Assembly: GCF_036895565.1 (NCBI RefSeq)
Contig: NZ_CP145904.1
Location: 1,178,001 to 1,242,000, forward strand
DNA: 64,000 nucleotides
Direction of reading: 5' to 3'
DNA from: Flavobacterium sp. KS-LB2
Lineage (GTDB): Bacteria; Bacteroidota; Bacteroidia; Flavobacteriales; Flavobacteriaceae
Part shown: in pieces, positions 54,686 to 63,618 of the stretch
Position numbering within the stretch: the first letter of the stretch is position 1
How the letters are laid out: every line of letters starts with the position of its first letter
Translations under genes and position numbers: made by a program
The notes under the pieces: model-generated
Database searches by the model: none
Seen by the model: only the letters and a program-made list of their open reading frames with translations
What the model was told of the DNA's origin: nothing

Positions 54686-55228
54686 TTAATTTGTCGAAAC
54701 AAAAGCTTCAATTTTTTTTACGGCAAGGTGATAGGATGCTTTTAATCCGCCAACAGTGGTACCTAGAATTTCCGAGATTTCTTCGTATTTTAGTTCTTGA
54801 AAATATTTCATTTTAAAAACTAATTGTTGCTTTTCAGGCAATACTGCGATTGCTTTTTGTAATTTTATTTGAATATCATTTCCGTCAAAAAAAACATCTG
54901 CTTCTAGATTATCAATAGTTTTGTTTTGTAAAGCTTCTGATGAAATGCCACTCGTCTTTGATTTTTGTTTTAAAAATGTCAAGGACTCATTAGTTGCTAT
55001 GCGATACATCCAAGAAAAAAGTTTACTTTCTCCCTTAAAATTTTTTAGATTTTGAAATATTTTTATAAAAGTATTCTGCAAGACATCATCAGCATCATCG
55101 TGATTCAAAACGATGTTACGAATATGATTGTATAACGGTCTTTGATAATCCTGTAATAACTGCTGAAACGCTTGATTTTGCGTTTTAGGGTTTAACAAGT
55201 GATTTATAAATTCCTGTTCTTCTTGCAA
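54686..55228 (-). CDS. ECF-type RNA polymerase sigma factor
   Basis: A 180-residue sigma-70 family protein with region 2 (YNHIRNIVLNHDDADDVLQNTFIKIFQ, then FSWMYRIATNES) and region 4 (LPEKQQLVFKMKYFQELKYEEISEILGTTVGGLKASYHLA). It heads the three-gene unit with its likely anti-sigma and a secreted effector, suggesting an envelope stress response. The inducing signal cannot be read from the sequence. Confidence 0.9.
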   Translation of the reverse strand: MQEEQEFINHLLNPKTQNQAFQQLLQDYQRPLYNHIRNIVLNHDDADDVLQNTFIKIFQNLKNFKGESKLFSWMYRIATNESLTFLKQKSKTSGISSEALQNKTIDNLEADVFFDGNDIQIKLQKAIAVLPEKQQLVFKMKYFQELKYEEISEILGTTVGGLKASYHLAVKKIEAFVSTN

Positions 55229-55288
55229 AGCTATTATTTAGGAGTTAGAATAGAATTTATTAAAAAGGTTTAATCAAAAAAAGAAACA

Positions 55289-56407
55289 TTAAAATTCAGA
55301 TTCTTCTTCTTCCTTATTTATTACTGGAGCAGGTATTTTTATGGCCTCTTCTTTTTTTAAAGCAGGAGTAAAAGTAGTTCCAGATATTACTTTTGGTCTT
55401 ATAGGGTAGTAAATTTCGGTAACCCATTTTGATGGATTTTTAATTTCTGTTTTGCTAATAGTAAAATTTTCTAAATGAGAAAATGTAGGATCAATAGCAA
55501 TTCGATTCATGTTACTATATACTTTTGCTTTATCCAAAGCTTTTTTCGTATGCGAATAATCACCGGTTAAAGTAGTTTTAATAGCGTCAAATGGTTCTAG
55601 TGTTCCAGTTAAAATATCGCTTCCCGAACTCGTTAATATTTGGTTTTTTATGGGTACGCAAAAAGATACTTTAGTCAATCCGGTTACGGAATCATAAGTA
55701 TGATAAATTATAAATGGTTTTCCGTTTAATTCAATATTATTTTGTTCGCAAAAAGTAATTATTTTAGGGAACACGATTTGAGCATTTTTAATAACTTTAG
55801 AAATTTCACTGGTAAAGGTTTGTCTCAGATAAAACGTACCTAGTTTTTTTACCAATCCATTTACTTTTACTGCATAAGTATTTATTTCAAAATCAAGGGT
55901 TTTGTCTAAGTTCGCTAGGCTTTTCTCATATGTTTCTCCCATCATTTTATTTATTCCTCCGTTAAAAGCAGTATAGACTTTCATCATGAAACTCATTTTT
56001 CCGGTAGTTTTCCAAGTCACTTTTGTACCGCCAATAGTGTCTTTAAAAGTCCAAAAAATAGAGGATGAAGTCCCATCATAATTCATTTTTTGAGCAATAC
56101 TATCATTTTCTTTTACAAAAATGGTCAACAAATCTCCTGTTCCTTCTTTGCCTTCCCATGAAAAGCTAGCTCCTGGGCCAATTGTTTTTTTAGGATATGA
56201 TAGCTGCATTTCAGGATCTTCAACAATCCATGAACTAAAATCTTCCCAGTTTTTATAATCATTAACAAAATTGAAAACTGTTGATTTTGGAGAATTTATG
56301 ATTTGACTTCTTTCTACAGTAAAATCCCCTTTTTGTGTGGCCACAAAAATGGATAAAGCCACAAAACTTAGCAATAGTAAAAGAAATATGTATTTTAAAA
56401 TCCTCAT
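55289..56407 (-). CDS. SRPBCC and GyrI-like fusion protein
   Basis: A 372-residue protein with a short N-terminal membrane or signal segment, an SRPBCC (polyketide cyclase/START-like) domain (about 25-170), and a GyrI-like ligand-binding domain (about 180-335). The Glu-rich C-terminus is low-complexity. Both domains bind hydrophobic or amphipathic small molecules. The ligand is unknown. A TAACTTTAC box at 56431-56439 may be its promoter. Confidence 0.75.
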   Translation of the reverse strand: MRILKYIFLLLLLSFVALSIFVATQKGDFTVERSQIINSPKSTVFNFVNDYKNWEDFSSWIVEDPEMQLSYPKKTIGPGASFSWEGKEGTGDLLTIFVKENDSIAQKMNYDGTSSSIFWTFKDTIGGTKVTWKTTGKMSFMMKVYTAFNGGINKMMGETYEKSLANLDKTLDFEINTYAVKVNGLVKKLGTFYLRQTFTSEISKVIKNAQIVFPKIITFCEQNNIELNGKPFIIYHTYDSVTGLTKVSFCVPIKNQILTSSGSDILTGTLEPFDAIKTTLTGDYSHTKKALDKAKVYSNMNRIAIDPTFSHLENFTISKTEIKNPSKWVTEIYYPIRPKVISGTTFTPALKKEEAIKIPAPVINKEEEESEF

Positions 56408-56430
56408 AATTTACAGGTTTGTTAATTTTT

Positions 56431-56439
56431 GTAAAGTTA
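56431..56439 (-). promoter_or_regulatory. Candidate minus-seven box for the SRPBCC gene
   Basis: The minus strand reads TAACTTTAC 24 bases before the start, fitting TAnnTTTR. Confidence 0.4.
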
Positions 56440-56697
56440 AAGATTTTATTTACAAGTCATCGAAAGTGTTAAAAAATTATAGATTATTTTCTAAATAAAA
56501 GAAGTTAATGTGCTTGTTTTACGTTTGAATTCAAAGAATATTTTACGAGATTCTATGGTTTTTAATTACTTTTTTCGAAAACTAAATGATATTAAGAATA
56601 ATGATTTAGTTGGTTAAGTGTTTTCTAATAAATGGTTTAAAATAAATAAAAATTCCACTGTTTAGAGGACATTATTTGTTTGGCTTTTAAAAAAAAA

Positions 56698-56886
56698 CTA
56701 TCGTTTGAAAAATACTTTTATCACAAACAAAATTCCAATAAAAATTCCAAATCCTATTAGAATTTTGTAATTCCCCTTGTAAAACTCTTTGTGTATTTTT
56801 AAATCTTTACGATAGGAATAAATTGCAGCAATGATAAAAGCTACTAAAAATAAGCCTGCAAATACTAATTGACCTTGACTAAACAT
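56698..56886 (-). CDS. Small two-helix membrane protein
   Basis: A 62-residue protein starting at the ATG at 56886 (MFSQGQLVFAGLF), with two helices separated by a charged loop (YRKDLKIHKEFYKGNYK). The longer version from a TTG at 56907 would overlap the TAAATTTG promoter box and is rejected. The function is unknown. Confidence 0.7.
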   Translation of the reverse strand: MFSQGQLVFAGLFLVAFIIAAIYSYRKDLKIHKEFYKGNYKILIGFGIFIGILFVIKVFFKR

Positions 56887-56904
56887 AGTTTGAATTATTT
56901 TGGG

Positions 56905-56912
56905 CAAATTTA
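56905..56912 (-). promoter_or_regulatory. Candidate minus-seven box that rules out the longer start
   Basis: The minus strand reads TAAATTTG about 19 bases before the ATG at 56886. It overlaps the alternative TTG start at 56907. Confidence 0.4.
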
Positions 56913-56967
56913 GGTAATAGTTTAGAAATAGTTGCTAATTTGCCTTTTCATTTAACAAAATAAAAAG

Positions 56968-57354
56968 ATGCAAAAACAAATAAACTCAGTTAAAGAATTT
57001 CATACTGCTTTTAAAATAGGCCACAGTGAAATTCCTACAGCTAATTTAGGGGAAAGTAAACATACGCTTCGGTATAACTTAATGAAAGAGGAAAACGAAG
57101 AATATCTTGAAGCAGTGCAAAACAATGATTTGATTGAAATTGCGGATGCGTTAGGTGATATGATGTATATTTTATGCGGAACTATAATTGAACATGGGTT
57201 ACAACATAAAATAGAAGCAGTTTTTGACGAAATTCAACGCAGTAATATGAGTAAGTTAGGCGAAGATGGTCAGCCTATTTACCGTGAAGATGGTAAAGTC
57301 ATGAAAGGACCTAATTATTTCAAACCTGATTTCTCTAAAATAATTTCTGAATAG
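56968..57354 (+). CDS. MazG-like nucleotide pyrophosphohydrolase
   Basis: A 128-residue all-alpha NTP-PPase protein with the metal motif EENEEYLEA and EIADALGDMMYI. The family cleaves nucleoside or phosphoribosyl triphosphates and guards nucleotide pools. It is a single gene, ending in a hairpin shared with ilvE. Confidence 0.8.
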   Translation: MQKQINSVKEFHTAFKIGHSEIPTANLGESKHTLRYNLMKEENEEYLEAVQNNDLIEIADALGDMMYILCGTIIEHGLQHKIEAVFDEIQRSNMSKLGEDGQPIYREDGKVMKGPNYFKPDFSKIISE

Positions 57355-57388
57355 AACTTAGCGTTTAAAGTTTTATTATTTGTGATAT

Positions 57389-57424
57389 AAAAAAAGCGAT
57401 TTTCACTGGGAAAATCGCTTTTTT
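57389..57424. terminator. Bidirectional terminator between mazG-like gene and ilvE
   Basis: A 13-bp stem (AAAAAGCGATTTT, 57391-57403 with 57411-57423) with a 7-base loop between convergent stops at 57354 and 57445. Confidence 0.8.
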
Positions 57425-57444
57425 AAAATTATGAAATCTTAGAT

Positions 57445-58512
57445 TTATACTTTCACAGTCCATCCAAAAGTATCTTCTTCTAATTTATTTTGGATATTTT
57501 CCAATTTAGTTTTTAGTTGTAAAGCCATTGTGAATTCAATTTTTGGCAATTCATAATAAACATCCTGATAAGAAAATCCAGAAATTGGGCTTATTACTGC
57601 AGCTGTTCCTGCACCAAAAATTTCTTTCAAAGTTCCATTTTTAGCAGCCTCAACAAGCTCAGATACTAAAACCGAACGAATTTCTACATTTATACCTATA
57701 CTTTTTGCTAAATCAATAAGTGTTTTTCTAGTTACACCATCGAGTATTCTTTCGCTTACAGGAGCCGTTAGCAATGTATCATTTATTCTAAAAAATACAT
57801 TCATAGTACCAGCTTCTTCTAGTTTGGTATGCGTAGCATCATCAGTCCAAATTACCTGTTGGAAACCTTCTTTATTTGCTAAATTAGTTGGGTAAAATTG
57901 AGCAGCATAATTTCCGGCAGCTTTTGCAGCTCCTATTCCTCCATTTGCAGCTCTACTGAAATGTTCTGCAATGAGCACTTTTACGTCACCAGAATAATAA
58001 GAACTCACAGGCGATAAAATAATCATGAATTTATAGTTATCAGAAGGATTAGCAATCACTCCAGTGCCAGTGGCAATCATAAATGGTCTGATGTACATGG
58101 CATTTCCTTTTCCTTTTTTAATCCAAGCTTCGTCTAATTGTAACAATTGATTTAGACCGTTCATAAATATTTCTTCAGGAACTTCCGGCATGGCCATTCT
58201 TACTGCAGAAGTATTAAAACGCTTGTAGTTTTCATCAGGTCTAAAAAGCCAAACGTCATTGTTCTCATCTTTGTAAGCTTTCATACCTTCAAAAATCGCT
58301 TGACCATAATGAAAAACTCTTGTTGATGGGTCTAACAAAAATGGTGCGTAAGGTTTAATGACCGGTTTTTGCCATTCCCCATTTTTATAATCACATTCAA
58401 AAAGATGATCTGTAAAAACAGAACCAAAGCTTAAGTTTGAAAAATCAACCTCGTTTATTTTTGTAGAGGAAGCTTTTATTGTTTCAATTTTGTTAGTTTG
58501 AGTAGTACTCAT
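57445..58512 (-). CDS. ilvE: Branched-chain amino acid aminotransferase
   Basis: A 355-residue PLP enzyme of fold type IV. The PLP lysine is Lys197 in GGIGAAKAAGNYAA, with the conserved FHYGQAIFEGMKAY region earlier. It catalyses the last step of Leu, Ile and Val synthesis or the first step of their breakdown. A TAATTTTGC box at 58596-58604 is a promoter candidate. Confidence 0.93.
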   Translation of the reverse strand: MSTTQTNKIETIKASSTKINEVDFSNLSFGSVFTDHLFECDYKNGEWQKPVIKPYAPFLLDPSTRVFHYGQAIFEGMKAYKDENNDVWLFRPDENYKRFNTSAVRMAMPEVPEEIFMNGLNQLLQLDEAWIKKGKGNAMYIRPFMIATGTGVIANPSDNYKFMIILSPVSSYYSGDVKVLIAEHFSRAANGGIGAAKAAGNYAAQFYPTNLANKEGFQQVIWTDDATHTKLEEAGTMNVFFRINDTLLTAPVSERILDGVTRKTLIDLAKSIGINVEIRSVLVSELVEAAKNGTLKEIFGAGTAAVISPISGFSYQDVYYELPKIEFTMALQLKTKLENIQNKLEEDTFGWTVKV

Positions 58513-58814
58513 AGTAATGTATTGTTTTTTGATTTTTTTTAAATGACAAACTGTAGCTTAAAAATGCAATCTCTATAAGTTGAAGTTTAATCTTTGCAAA
58601 ATTAAATAAAAATCAATAAAAGACTTGTCAAAAAACTATTAATTATAGCATTTATCTACGATTTGTTTACATTTTAAGAAAAGTAAAAAAATCATAGCCA
58701 TTTCTACTGATTATACAATAAATATAGTTTTTTCAGGGGCAAACGTATGAGATTATTGATTAATTTTGGACAAACATTACAGCTTTTAATTCAATTTAAC
58801 CTCAAAATCCAATT
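58513..58814. other. Divergent intergenic region, ilvE and mnmD
   Basis: About 300 AT-rich bases between divergent starts. It holds a TAATTTTGC box on the minus strand at 58596-58604. Nothing else is seen. Confidence 0.5.
58596..58604 (-). promoter_or_regulatory. Candidate minus-seven box for ilvE
   Basis: The minus strand reads TAATTTTGC, giving a leader of about 80 bases. Confidence 0.4.
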
Positions 58815-59477
58815 TTGAAAAGAGAAATAATCCAAACACTTGATGGTTCAACAACCATTCACATAGCCGAATGGGACGAATGTTACCATTCTAAACATGG
58901 TGCGATACAAGAAGCACAGCATGTATTTATTAAAAATGGCCTTTCATTATTTCAAAACAGGAATGTTTCTATTTTGGAAATAGGATTTGGTACAGGTTTG
59001 AATGCTTTTATCACTTTGCTAGAGTCCAAAAAAATGCAGCAATCAATTGATTACGTTGGAGTAGAAGCCTATCCAATTTCAGTAGATGAAGTTGTTTTGA
59101 TGAATTATGTCACAGAATTAAACGCAACTCAAGAAAGTGCCATTTTCGATAGAATGCACCAAAGTAATTGGGGAGAAAAAATTGATTTAAGAGATAATTT
59201 TTCGCTTACAAAACGAAAACAATTTTTTGAAGAAATTGACGATATAAATCAATTTGATCTGATTTATTTTGATGCTTTTGGCTATAGAGTACAACCTGAA
59301 TTGTGGAGTACAGCTATTTTCGAAAAGATGTATAAGGCGCTTAAAGCGAATGGTGTGTTGGTGACTTATGCTGCAAGAGGAGTTGTAAAAAGAAGTATGA
59401 TCGAAGTAGGTTTTACAGTTGAAAAACTTGCTGGACCACCGGGAAAAAGAGAAATGTTTCGGGCTACAAAGAAATAG
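58815..59477 (+). CDS. mnmD: tRNA wobble-uridine methyltransferase, MnmC N-domain type
   Basis: A 220-residue SAM-dependent enzyme with the motifs YHSKHGAIQEAQHVF, LEIGFGTGLNAF and DLIYFDAFGY, and the late PGKREM motif. It lacks the FAD-dependent C-terminal half of E. coli MnmC, so it is the stand-alone form. It completes mnm5(s2)U34 in tRNA. The start is TTG at 58815; no ATG is available before the first motif. It is the only gene of its unit. Confidence 0.88.
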   Translation: MKREIIQTLDGSTTIHIAEWDECYHSKHGAIQEAQHVFIKNGLSLFQNRNVSILEIGFGTGLNAFITLLESKKMQQSIDYVGVEAYPISVDEVVLMNYVTELNATQESAIFDRMHQSNWGEKIDLRDNFSLTKRKQFFEEIDDINQFDLIYFDAFGYRVQPELWSTAIFEKMYKALKANGVLVTYAARGVVKRSMIEVGFTVEKLAGPPGKREMFRATKK

Positions 59478-59646
59478 TGTTTGTGGTTTAAGTAGTTTGT
59501 TATTAATGCTTTATAAGTTTGAAGAGTTGAATTAATCAGTAAAAAATAAAAAAATTAAAACTAAGTTAAATTACTATGTTGTAATAAAAAAAAATGTATT
59601 TTTACAGCAATTTAGAATCCAAATCTAACTAAAATCAACGTTTACT

Positions 59647-59844
59647 ATGTCAAAAATCATGTATGATTATACAAAATCAATTTTAGAAAGAGTGAGTTTT
59701 GATCCATTGCTTTTTTGTAAGGAGCTAGAAAAAGCCATCAAAACATTATTACCATACGAAATGGAACAATTGCGAGAATGGTTATTAAATTTCACCATTG
59801 GAAAACCAGAATTAAAACAATGTTTATTAATCGTAAATTCATAA
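59647..59844 (+). CDS. Small helical protein of unknown function
   Basis: A 65-residue protein, mostly helical, with SILERVSFDPLLFCKELEKAI and EMEQLREWLLNF. It has a clean ATG and is followed at once by a strong terminator, so it is a real single-gene unit. No domain is recognised. The codon use matches the neighbours. Confidence 0.75.
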   Translation: MSKIMYDYTKSILERVSFDPLLFCKELEKAIKTLLPYEMEQLREWLLNFTIGKPELKQCLLIVNS

Positions 59845-59878
59845 AAAAAAGGAACCGCTAAAAACGGTTCCTTTTTTT
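59844..59878. terminator. Bidirectional terminator overlapping the oxyR stop
   Basis: A 14-bp stem (AAAAAAAGGAACCG, 59844-59857 with 59865-59878) with a 7-base loop, starting at the stop of the small gene and reaching the last bases of oxyR. Confidence 0.8.
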
Positions 59879-60818
59879 ATTTTTTGGGAAGTGAACTAAT
59901 AATTTGAACATTTTGAAACACAATAGCACCCTTAATAACGCCTGCAATTGTATTTCGAAGCGCATCAATTATCTGTATTTTTAATTCGCTCTTAGGAAAG
60001 ATTAGACTAACTTCTCTGGCAGGTTTAGGTTCTTTGAAGTGGCGTAGTTTTAATTTATCTGTTTCTTTTAAATCTAAGGTATGTAAATAAGGAAGTAGTG
60101 TTGTTCCTAAACCTTCGTCTGCTAATTTTATAAGGGTTTCAAAACTTCCACTTTCAATTTGAAAACGACTGGTTTCATTTTTAGTCACATTTTTGCATAA
60201 ATTCAAAATTCCATCTCGAAAACAATGTCCATCTTGTAATAATAATATTTCGTCAAGGTTTAAGTCTGAAACTTCAATTTCTTCTTTTTGAAAATGATGA
60301 TGACTTTCAGGAATGTATGCTACAAAAGGTTCGTAATACAAAACAATTTCTTTTATTTTTTCCTCCATTAATGGAGTGGCGGCAATGGCAGCATCAAGAT
60401 GACCATTGTTTAGTTTTAGGATAATATCTTCTGTATTCAACTCTTCAATTATGAGTTTTACTTTAGGGTATTTTTTGATGAAATTATTTAAGAACATTGG
60501 CAATAATGTAGGCATAATTGTTGGAATTATTCCCAATCTGAATTCGCCTCCAATAAATCCTTTTTGCTGTTCAACTATATCTTGAATCCGATCGGCTTCA
60601 TTGACTATGTTTTTTGCTTGATTTACGATTTTCTGACCAATATCTGTAAGCTGAATTGGTTTTTTGGTTCTGTCAAATATCTGAATGCTTAATTCTTCTT
60701 CTATTTTTTGAATTTGCATACTCAATGTAGGTTGAGTTACAAAACATTTTTCGGCAGCTAGTGTGAAATTTTTGTGTTCGGCTACAGCAAGAACATATTT
60801 TAGTTGAGTGATTGTCAT
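59877..60818 (-). CDS. oxyR: Hydrogen-peroxide regulator OxyR
   Basis: A 313-residue LysR-type regulator. The N-terminal helix-turn-helix (1-60) reads FTLAAEKCFVTQPTLSMQIQKIE. With the start at 60818, the redox pair falls exactly at Cys199 and Cys208 (DGHCFRDGILNLC), as in E. coli OxyR. A longer start at 60857 runs over a TATATTTGC box and is rejected. It faces a broken dps gene, which it would normally control. Confidence 0.93.
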   Translation of the reverse strand: MTITQLKYVLAVAEHKNFTLAAEKCFVTQPTLSMQIQKIEEELSIQIFDRTKKPIQLTDIGQKIVNQAKNIVNEADRIQDIVEQQKGFIGGEFRLGIIPTIMPTLLPMFLNNFIKKYPKVKLIIEELNTEDIILKLNNGHLDAAIAATPLMEEKIKEIVLYYEPFVAYIPESHHHFQKEEIEVSDLNLDEILLLQDGHCFRDGILNLCKNVTKNETSRFQIESGSFETLIKLADEGLGTTLLPYLHTLDLKETDKLKLRHFKEPKPAREVSLIFPKSELKIQIIDALRNTIAGVIKGAIVFQNVQIISSLPKK

Positions 60819-60837
60819 TTTTATAGTAATATCTGAT

Positions 60838-60846
60838 GCAAATATA
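60838..60846 (-). promoter_or_regulatory. Promoter box for oxyR
   Basis: The minus strand reads TATATTTGC 20 bases before the oxyR start. The position supports the shorter start at 60818. Confidence 0.5.
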
Positions 60847-60911
60847 AAAACAATCAATTTGACTTATAGTGCAAAGCGGCGTTTTCTTGTCCAAATATGT
60901 ATAAAAAAATT

Positions 60912-61368
60912 ATGAAAACAAAAATTTTAGGATTACCAGTAAAGGAATCAGAATTGATCGTTAATAAATTGAATGTTTTGTGATCTAATTTTCAAGTTTA
61001 TTATCAAAATTTAAGAGGGATTTATTGGAATATTTGAGGTAAACGGTTTTTTTTGAATTACATGTAAAATTTGAAGAATTATGCACAGATGTACAAATAA
61101 AAGTTGATTTAATAGCTGAAAGAGTTCTTACAGTTGGCGTAACACCGCTTCATACTTTTGAAGATTGTATAATTAATAATTAATTGTGAGTAATAATATT
61201 TCAAATGATTAAAAAGAGTACATTTAATTGTTAAAAATAGAAAGAGAGATTTTAAGTAAAGTGGGAGAAATAAATGATGAAGGAACAAATTCTATGATTA
61301 GTGATTTTATTGTAGAACAAGAAAAAACTATTTGGATAATACACGCTTGATTAGAAGAAAGTTTGTAG
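60912..61368 (+). pseudogene. dps: Decayed dps gene
   Basis: From the ATG at 60912 the plus strand reads MKTKILGLPVKESELIVNKL, then TGA (60981), then SNFQVYYQNLRGIYWNI, then TGA (61035). After a run of 8 T (61047-61054, where 6 would keep frame) it continues ELHVKFEELCTDVQIKVDLIAERVL, TPLHTFEDCI and a stop. A last piece, KIEREILSK with GTNSMISDFIVEQEKTIW and IIHA, stops at another TGA (61348). The order and phrases match Dps ferritin-like proteins, but with three nonsense codons, a frameshift and an internal deletion. The ferroxidase His (GIHWN in Dps) is Tyr here. Confidence 0.88.
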
Positions 61369-61479
61369 TTTTATATGAATTTAAAAAAAATGAAATAATT
61401 TTATAGTTTAATACTTTTATTTAATGTTAATTTTTTTCTAAATTTAGAAAAACCATAGTTCTTTTAATAAACTTAATTC

Positions 61480-61488
61480 TATTTTTGC
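61480..61488 (+). promoter_or_regulatory. Candidate minus-seven box for the small secreted gene
   Basis: TATTTTTGC ends 4 bases before the ATG at 61493. The leader would be almost absent, so either the transcript is leaderless or the true start is the ATG at 61499, two codons later. Confidence 0.35.
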
Positions 61489-61492
61489 GGCA

Positions 61493-61774
61493 ATGAAAAT
61501 GATATCTAAAATATTTTTAATTCTATTTATTGCTTTTCTAATCACGCCAACGATAGTTACTGTGATTGAGAAAAGTGCTGATATTTCCATTTTCTATAGC
61601 ATGTCCGAAGAAGAGCACTCGCTCAAAGAAATTAAGACTTTTTTTTATTTAGAATCGCCTACTGAAGTTATCGCTTCATCGAGACTATCTTCTAGCGCTA
61701 TTCTATCAGAGAATTTATCAAAACACGATAAAATTACGTCCTCTATATTTATTCCCCCGCCCAACGAAGTGTAA
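61493..61774 (+). CDS. Small exported protein of unknown function
   Basis: A 93-residue protein with a signal peptide or N-terminal anchor (KIFLILFIAFLITPTIVTVI) and a Ser-rich hydrophilic remainder ending IFIPPPNEV. No family is recognised. The SulP transporter gene begins 83 bases downstream, so the two may be linked, but this is position only. Confidence 0.6.
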   Translation: MKMISKIFLILFIAFLITPTIVTVIEKSADISIFYSMSEEEHSLKEIKTFFYLESPTEVIASSRLSSSAILSENLSKHDKITSSIFIPPPNEV

Positions 61775-61857
61775 TACAATTTCGATTTTAATTTTTTAAA
61801 ATCAATTTTCACATATAGCATGTGAATAAATATGTATTCAATTTTTAGTTTGGTATT

Positions 61858-63516
61858 ATGACAAAAAAAATCAGTCTTTTTGCTAACCTTAAATCCGATT
61901 TTGCGTCTGGTTTAGTGGTTTTTTTGGTGGCGCTACCATTGTGTTTAGGTATTGCAATGGCTTCTGGTGCTCCTTTATTTTCAGGGATTATTTCAGGAAT
62001 TGTTGGAGGAATAGTTGTTGGTTATTTAAGTACATCTAATATAAGTGTCTCTGGACCAGCCGCAGGTCTAACTGCAATTGTCCTTACTGCAATTACAGAT
62101 TTAGGTGCATTTGATGTTTTTTTAACTGCAGTTTTCATTGCAGGTCTGGTACAATTAATATTAGGTTTTGCTAAAGCAGGAAGTATTTCTAACTATTTTC
62201 CAACAAATGTTATCGAAGGTATGCTAGCAGGGATTGGAATTATTATTATATTGAAACAACTACCACATGCATTTGGTTACGATGCTGATTTTGAAGGTGA
62301 TCAAGCTTTTTCACAAATGGATGGTAGCAATACATTTTCTGCGCTATTTAGTATTTTTGATTATATCCAAATCGGTTCAATCGTTATTACATTGGTTTCT
62401 ATGACAATTTTGATTTCTTGGGATAAAGTTCCTTTTTTGAAAAAATTAAAATTAGTTCCAGGAGCATTGATTGCGGTTACTCTTGGCGTTATTTTGAATG
62501 AAATTTTCATTGGTACCGGAAGTGCTTTGGCTATTGGAAAAGAACATCTAGTTTCTTTACCAGTTCCATCCTCTTTTGAAGAATTTAAAGCAATTATAGT
62601 TACACCTAACTTTTCTGGCGTTTCAAATCCAAAAGTTTGGGTAGTCGCTCTTACAATTGCTATTGTTGCTTCTATTGAGACACTTTTAAGCATCGAAGCA
62701 GCAGACAGAATGGATGTTCAAAAACGCTATACAGATACAAATAAGGAATTAAAAGCGCAAGGAGTTGGTAATATGGTGAGTTCACTTTTTGGAGGTTTAC
62801 CATTGACTTCAGTTATTGTTCGTACCTCTGCAAACAGTAATGCAGGTGCCAAGTCTAAAATGTCTACTATAATTCACGGAATGTTGTTGTTGGTTAGTGT
62901 ACTTGCTATTCCTATCGTTCTCAATAAAATTCCACTAGCTACACTTGCGGCTGTGTTAATTTTAGTTGGATATAAATTAGCTAAGCCAGCTACTTTCAAA
63001 CATTTTTGGGAAAAAGGGAAATATCAATTTGTACCTTTTATTGCCACATTATTAGCAGTTGTATTTTTAGATTTATTGAAAGGAGTTACATTAGGAATTA
63101 TCATTAGTATCATTTTCGTTTTGAAAGGGAATCTGAAGAGAGCTTATTTTTTTAGAAAAGAGGAATATGCAGATGGAGATGTGATTCATATTGATTTAGC
63201 TCAAGAAGTTTCTTTCTTAAACAAAGCGGCGATCAAACAAACATTGAATCATATTCCAGAAAATTCTAAGGTTATTATTGATGCAAAAGATACGGTCTAT
63301 ATTGCGCATGATATTTTGGATTTAATCCACGAATTTAAAACTACTCGAGCTATAGATAATAACATACGAGTGAAGTTGAAAGGGTTTAAAAAGGCGTATC
63401 AGTTAGAAAATACTGAAGGTTCGCAAAATCATGTTACTATTGAGCATTATTATGATGCTGCAAAAAGAGTTATGGTTAAAAAAGTTACACCTGATGAAGA
63501 ATTCATCAAAGAATAA
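61858..63516 (+). CDS. SulP-family anion transporter
   Basis: A 552-residue membrane protein of the SulP/SLC26 family with about 12-14 helices. It shows the entry motif GLVVFLVALPLCLGIAMASG and a conserved NISVSGPAAGLTAI. Residues about 440-520 are a STAS-like domain (SFLNKAAIKQTL, then VIIDAKDTVYI). Members carry sulfate or bicarbonate. The beta-carbonic anhydrase gene 102 bases downstream supports bicarbonate. Confidence 0.88.
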   Translation: MTKKISLFANLKSDFASGLVVFLVALPLCLGIAMASGAPLFSGIISGIVGGIVVGYLSTSNISVSGPAAGLTAIVLTAITDLGAFDVFLTAVFIAGLVQLILGFAKAGSISNYFPTNVIEGMLAGIGIIIILKQLPHAFGYDADFEGDQAFSQMDGSNTFSALFSIFDYIQIGSIVITLVSMTILISWDKVPFLKKLKLVPGALIAVTLGVILNEIFIGTGSALAIGKEHLVSLPVPSSFEEFKAIIVTPNFSGVSNPKVWVVALTIAIVASIETLLSIEAADRMDVQKRYTDTNKELKAQGVGNMVSSLFGGLPLTSVIVRTSANSNAGAKSKMSTIIHGMLLLVSVLAIPIVLNKIPLATLAAVLILVGYKLAKPATFKHFWEKGKYQFVPFIATLLAVVFLDLLKGVTLGIIISIIFVLKGNLKRAYFFRKEEYADGDVIHIDLAQEVSFLNKAAIKQTLNHIPENSKVIIDAKDTVYIAHDILDLIHEFKTTRAIDNNIRVKLKGFKKAYQLENTEGSQNHVTIEHYYDAAKRVMVKKVTPDEEFIKE

Positions 63517-63618
63517 AACTCAAATTAATTAGGAATTTAATGTAAAAAAAGAAGTTTCTTTACATTGTATTGATTAGCAATAAACAGTTGTATAAATAAA
63601 ATAATTAGACAAAAAAAT

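Noticed and set aside
60912-61368. TGA recoding (as in selenoprotein or alternative code) in the dps region
   Set aside because: The three TGA codons replace different residues (expected Leu, Arg, Trp) and are accompanied by a frameshift and deletion, and other genes use TGA as stop, so decay is the simpler reading.
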